Assembly (NCBI GenBank): GCA_002368685.1
Contig: DFEN01000097.1
Coordinates: forward strand, 1-5,778
Source: Lachnospiraceae bacterium UBA3801
GTDB taxonomy: Bacteria > Bacillota > Clostridia > Lachnospirales > Lachnospiraceae
DNA: 5,778 nucleotides
Reading direction: 5' to 3'
Shown here: positions 4,540-5,778 of the stretch, piece after piece
How positions within the stretch are numbered: the stretch's first letter is position 1
Layout: every line of letters begins with the position of its first letter
Notes under the pieces: generated by a model
What the model was told of the DNA's origin: nothing
What the model saw: only the letters and a program-made list of their open reading frames with translations
The model's database searches: none
Translations under genes and position numbers: made by a program

Positions 4540-5217
4540 ATGAATATACTAGAGTCTATAAAACGATTAAAATGGTATGAAATACTCCTGTGGGGAGTAT
4601 GTGTCATAGCAATTCTAATCTCATATTTTATTTTTACTGAGCGAAATACATACACTCTCATAGCCTCATTAATCGGCGTCACCGCATTAATTTTTGTAGC
4701 AAAAGGAGACGTGTTGGGGCAAGTATTAACCGTTATCTTCTCAATCTTCTATGGTATCGTCTCATATAAATTCAGATACTATGGTGAAATGATAACCTAC
4801 CTTGGAATGACTGCTCCTATAGCAGCAGGTGCGGTGGTTACATGGATTAGGAATCCATACAAAAATGGAGAAGTACGAGTTAGACACACCTCTCCGAAAC
4901 TATGGACTATTCTTTCTTCCCTTGCCTTTATTGTTACAGCTATTTTTTACTTCATATTGAAGAGACTTAATACTCCAAATATAGCCCCTTCTACAGTATC
5001 AATCACAACCAGCTTCATGGCCTCAGCACTCACCTTGATGAGAAGTCCTTACTATGCTCTTTTTTACGCAGCTAATGACATAATTCTAATCATCCTATGG
5101 TCACTTGCTTCTATGGAACATATCTTCTACATTCCAATGGTCATCTGCTTTATATGTTTCCTGATAAATGATCTATATGGATTTATAAACTGGCAGAAAA
5201 TGAAGCATAACCAATAA
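4540..5217 (+). CDS. pnuC: PnuC-family vitamin/nicotinamide riboside transporter
   Basis: This 225-residue protein is an inner-membrane transporter of the PnuC family, normally about 220-240 residues. It takes up nicotinamide riboside or a related vitamin by facilitated diffusion, trapped by later phosphorylation. Hydrophobic segments lie at about 14-31, 36-54, 58-76, 83-101, 121-140, 152-167, 171-190 and 196-213. Two similar motifs near the C-terminus, NDIILIILW (179-187) and NDLYGFINW (210-218), match the repeated Asn/Trp-containing substrate-channel helices of the family. GDVLGQ (56-61) and FYGIVSYKFRYYGE (70-83) are also typical. Specificity (nicotinamide riboside, thiamine or riboflavin types exist) cannot be fixed from sequence. 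No kinase gene (NadR, thiamine or riboflavin kinase) is in the window. The ATG at 4540 has CGGAG nine bases upstream. Expression is probably set by the leader terminator just upstream. No terminator is visible after the stop, which lies 24 bases from the stop of the convergent hydrolase gene. Confidence 0.88.
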   Translation: MNILESIKRLKWYEILLWGVCVIAILISYFIFTERNTYTLIASLIGVTALIFVAKGDVLGQVLTVIFSIFYGIVSYKFRYYGEMITYLGMTAPIAAGAVVTWIRNPYKNGEVRVRHTSPKLWTILSSLAFIVTAIFYFILKRLNTPNIAPSTVSITTSFMASALTLMRSPYYALFYAANDIILIILWSLASMEHIFYIPMVICFICFLINDLYGFINWQKMKHNQ

Positions 5218-5241
5218 TAAAAAACTAAGTCTCATGACGTG

Positions 5242-5778
5242 TCAAAATTCCACTATAAGACCAACATGAAGCTGCTGGAGTCTGTCACCTAATATCTCTT
5301 TCATTATTCCATAGGCTCTGTCCTTAGTACAGTGGCCAGTGCATACATAATCGATTCCTGTATCCAGGATATTTCGAGCTACATTTCTTACTTCTTCTTC
5401 GGACTTATTAAAAAGATGGAAACCGCCGATCAGGCCATAGATATGTTTATCCGGAAAAGTCTGCTTCACCTCATTTATTATATTGACAGCTCCTCCGTGA
5501 GAGCAGCTATTGATTATCACGAGCCCTTTATCTGTTTCAAAAACAAGACTCTGCTCATGTGAGAAGTTGTCAGGTTTCCAACCATCCTTTGTCTTTTGAT
5601 ACATCATTTCTCGCTGGCCTATTCTTTCAAGGCCAGGAGTCTTATGAGGTATAAGATATGCGCCCTCACATAGCTTATAGTCACCTGATACATACTCTAT
5701 CCTGTCCGAATAATTCTTGGTCATCATCTTCGGAATTCCTATATATTTTTTGAAAATGAATTTCTTAGCATAACAGTT
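5242..5778 (-). CDS. MBL-fold metallohydrolase, C-terminal part (runs off window)
   Basis: The frame stays open to the right edge, so this is the 3' part of a longer gene. 178 residues are visible, beginning at 5778, and an internal Met-Met at 5727-5722 should not be taken as the start. The sequence fits the COG1237 group of metallo-beta-lactamase-fold hydrolases (related to the archaeal dihydropterin/RFA-P synthase-like proteins). Visible are the metal- or active-site blocks SHEQSLV (5560-5540), NSCSHGG with its His, the following IGGFHL with its His, and near the end GHCT with its His. The usual N-terminal HxHxDH metal site would lie outside the window. The enzyme is presumably cytoplasmic, with one or two Zn or Fe ions. 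The substrate is unknown, and bacterial members are poorly characterised. It is convergent with pnuC and separated from it by 24 bp. Confidence 0.87.
   Translation of the reverse strand, partial: NCYAKKFIFKKYIGIPKMMTKNYSDRIEYVSGDYKLCEGAYLIPHKTPGLERIGQREMMYQKTKDGWKPDNFSHEQSLVFETDKGLVIINSCSHGGAVNIINEVKQTFPDKHIYGLIGGFHLFNKSEEEVRNVARNILDTGIDYVCTGHCTKDRAYGIMKEILGDRLQQLHVGLIVEF

Noticed and set aside
752..5217. A nicotinamide salvage cluster of isochorismatase-like hydrolase plus PnuC.
   Set aside because: The genes are over 3 kb apart, on opposite strands, with unrelated genes between. Nicotinamidase specificity cannot be read from the sequence.
5242..5727. A complete 161-residue gene starting at Met-Met 5727, with an AGGA nearby.
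   Set aside because: The frame continues open to the window edge, the upstream residues fit the family, and a 161-residue version would lack the N-terminal metal-binding half.

Overview
The window is AT-rich. Its Shine-Dalgarno sites are strong and its gene families are typical of Clostridia, so a low-GC Firmicute, probably in Lachnospiraceae, is likely. That is an inference from codon style and gene content; there is no rRNA or other marker here. The genes do not form one pathway. This looks like a chromosomal stretch of short, separately controlled transcription units.

Left part (1-1279, all minus strand). An isochorismatase-fold hydrolase is followed 11 bases later by an HxlR-type regulator with a conserved N-terminal cysteine. 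The two form a two-gene operon that may respond to electrophile, quinone or thiol stress. Further left is a possible mini-gene: promoter-like hexamers, a good ribosome binding site, a 36-codon cationic ORF (65-175) and a hairpin terminator at the window edge.

Middle part (1385-2993, minus strand). A 474-residue ATPase carries an AAA+/STAND-like NTPase domain, a winged helix and a C-terminal DUF234-type PD-(D/E)XK nuclease-like domain, and ends at a strong GC-rich terminator. Upstream lie two large, related palindromes (12-bp and 19-bp perfect arms, both with 19-nt spacers) exactly 84 bp apart. The best promoter candidate for the ATPase sits between and partly inside them. This is the most unusual structure in the window.

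Right-middle part (3087-4370). A small HXXEE-family membrane protein (minus) is divergent from a TetR-family regulator (plus). The roughly 200-bp region between them holds a promoter for the HXXEE gene and a TACACA/TGTGTA dyad that could be the TetR operator. The HXXEE gene most likely starts at ATG 3608, not GTG 3620, because the GTG lies inside an extended Shine-Dalgarno sequence.

Right part (4371-5778). A PnuC-family vitamin-precursor transporter (plus) is preceded by a structured leader: two short hairpins, then a long hairpin with a U-run. The second hairpin uses the same bases as the foot of the terminator, which is the architecture of a transcription attenuator or riboswitch. I could not assign it to a known class. 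Convergent to pnuC, only 24 bp away, is the 3' part of a metallo-beta-lactamase-fold hydrolase gene that runs off the right edge.

The best candidates for undescribed biology are the paired palindromes at the ATPase gene, the pnuC leader and the 36-codon mini-gene.
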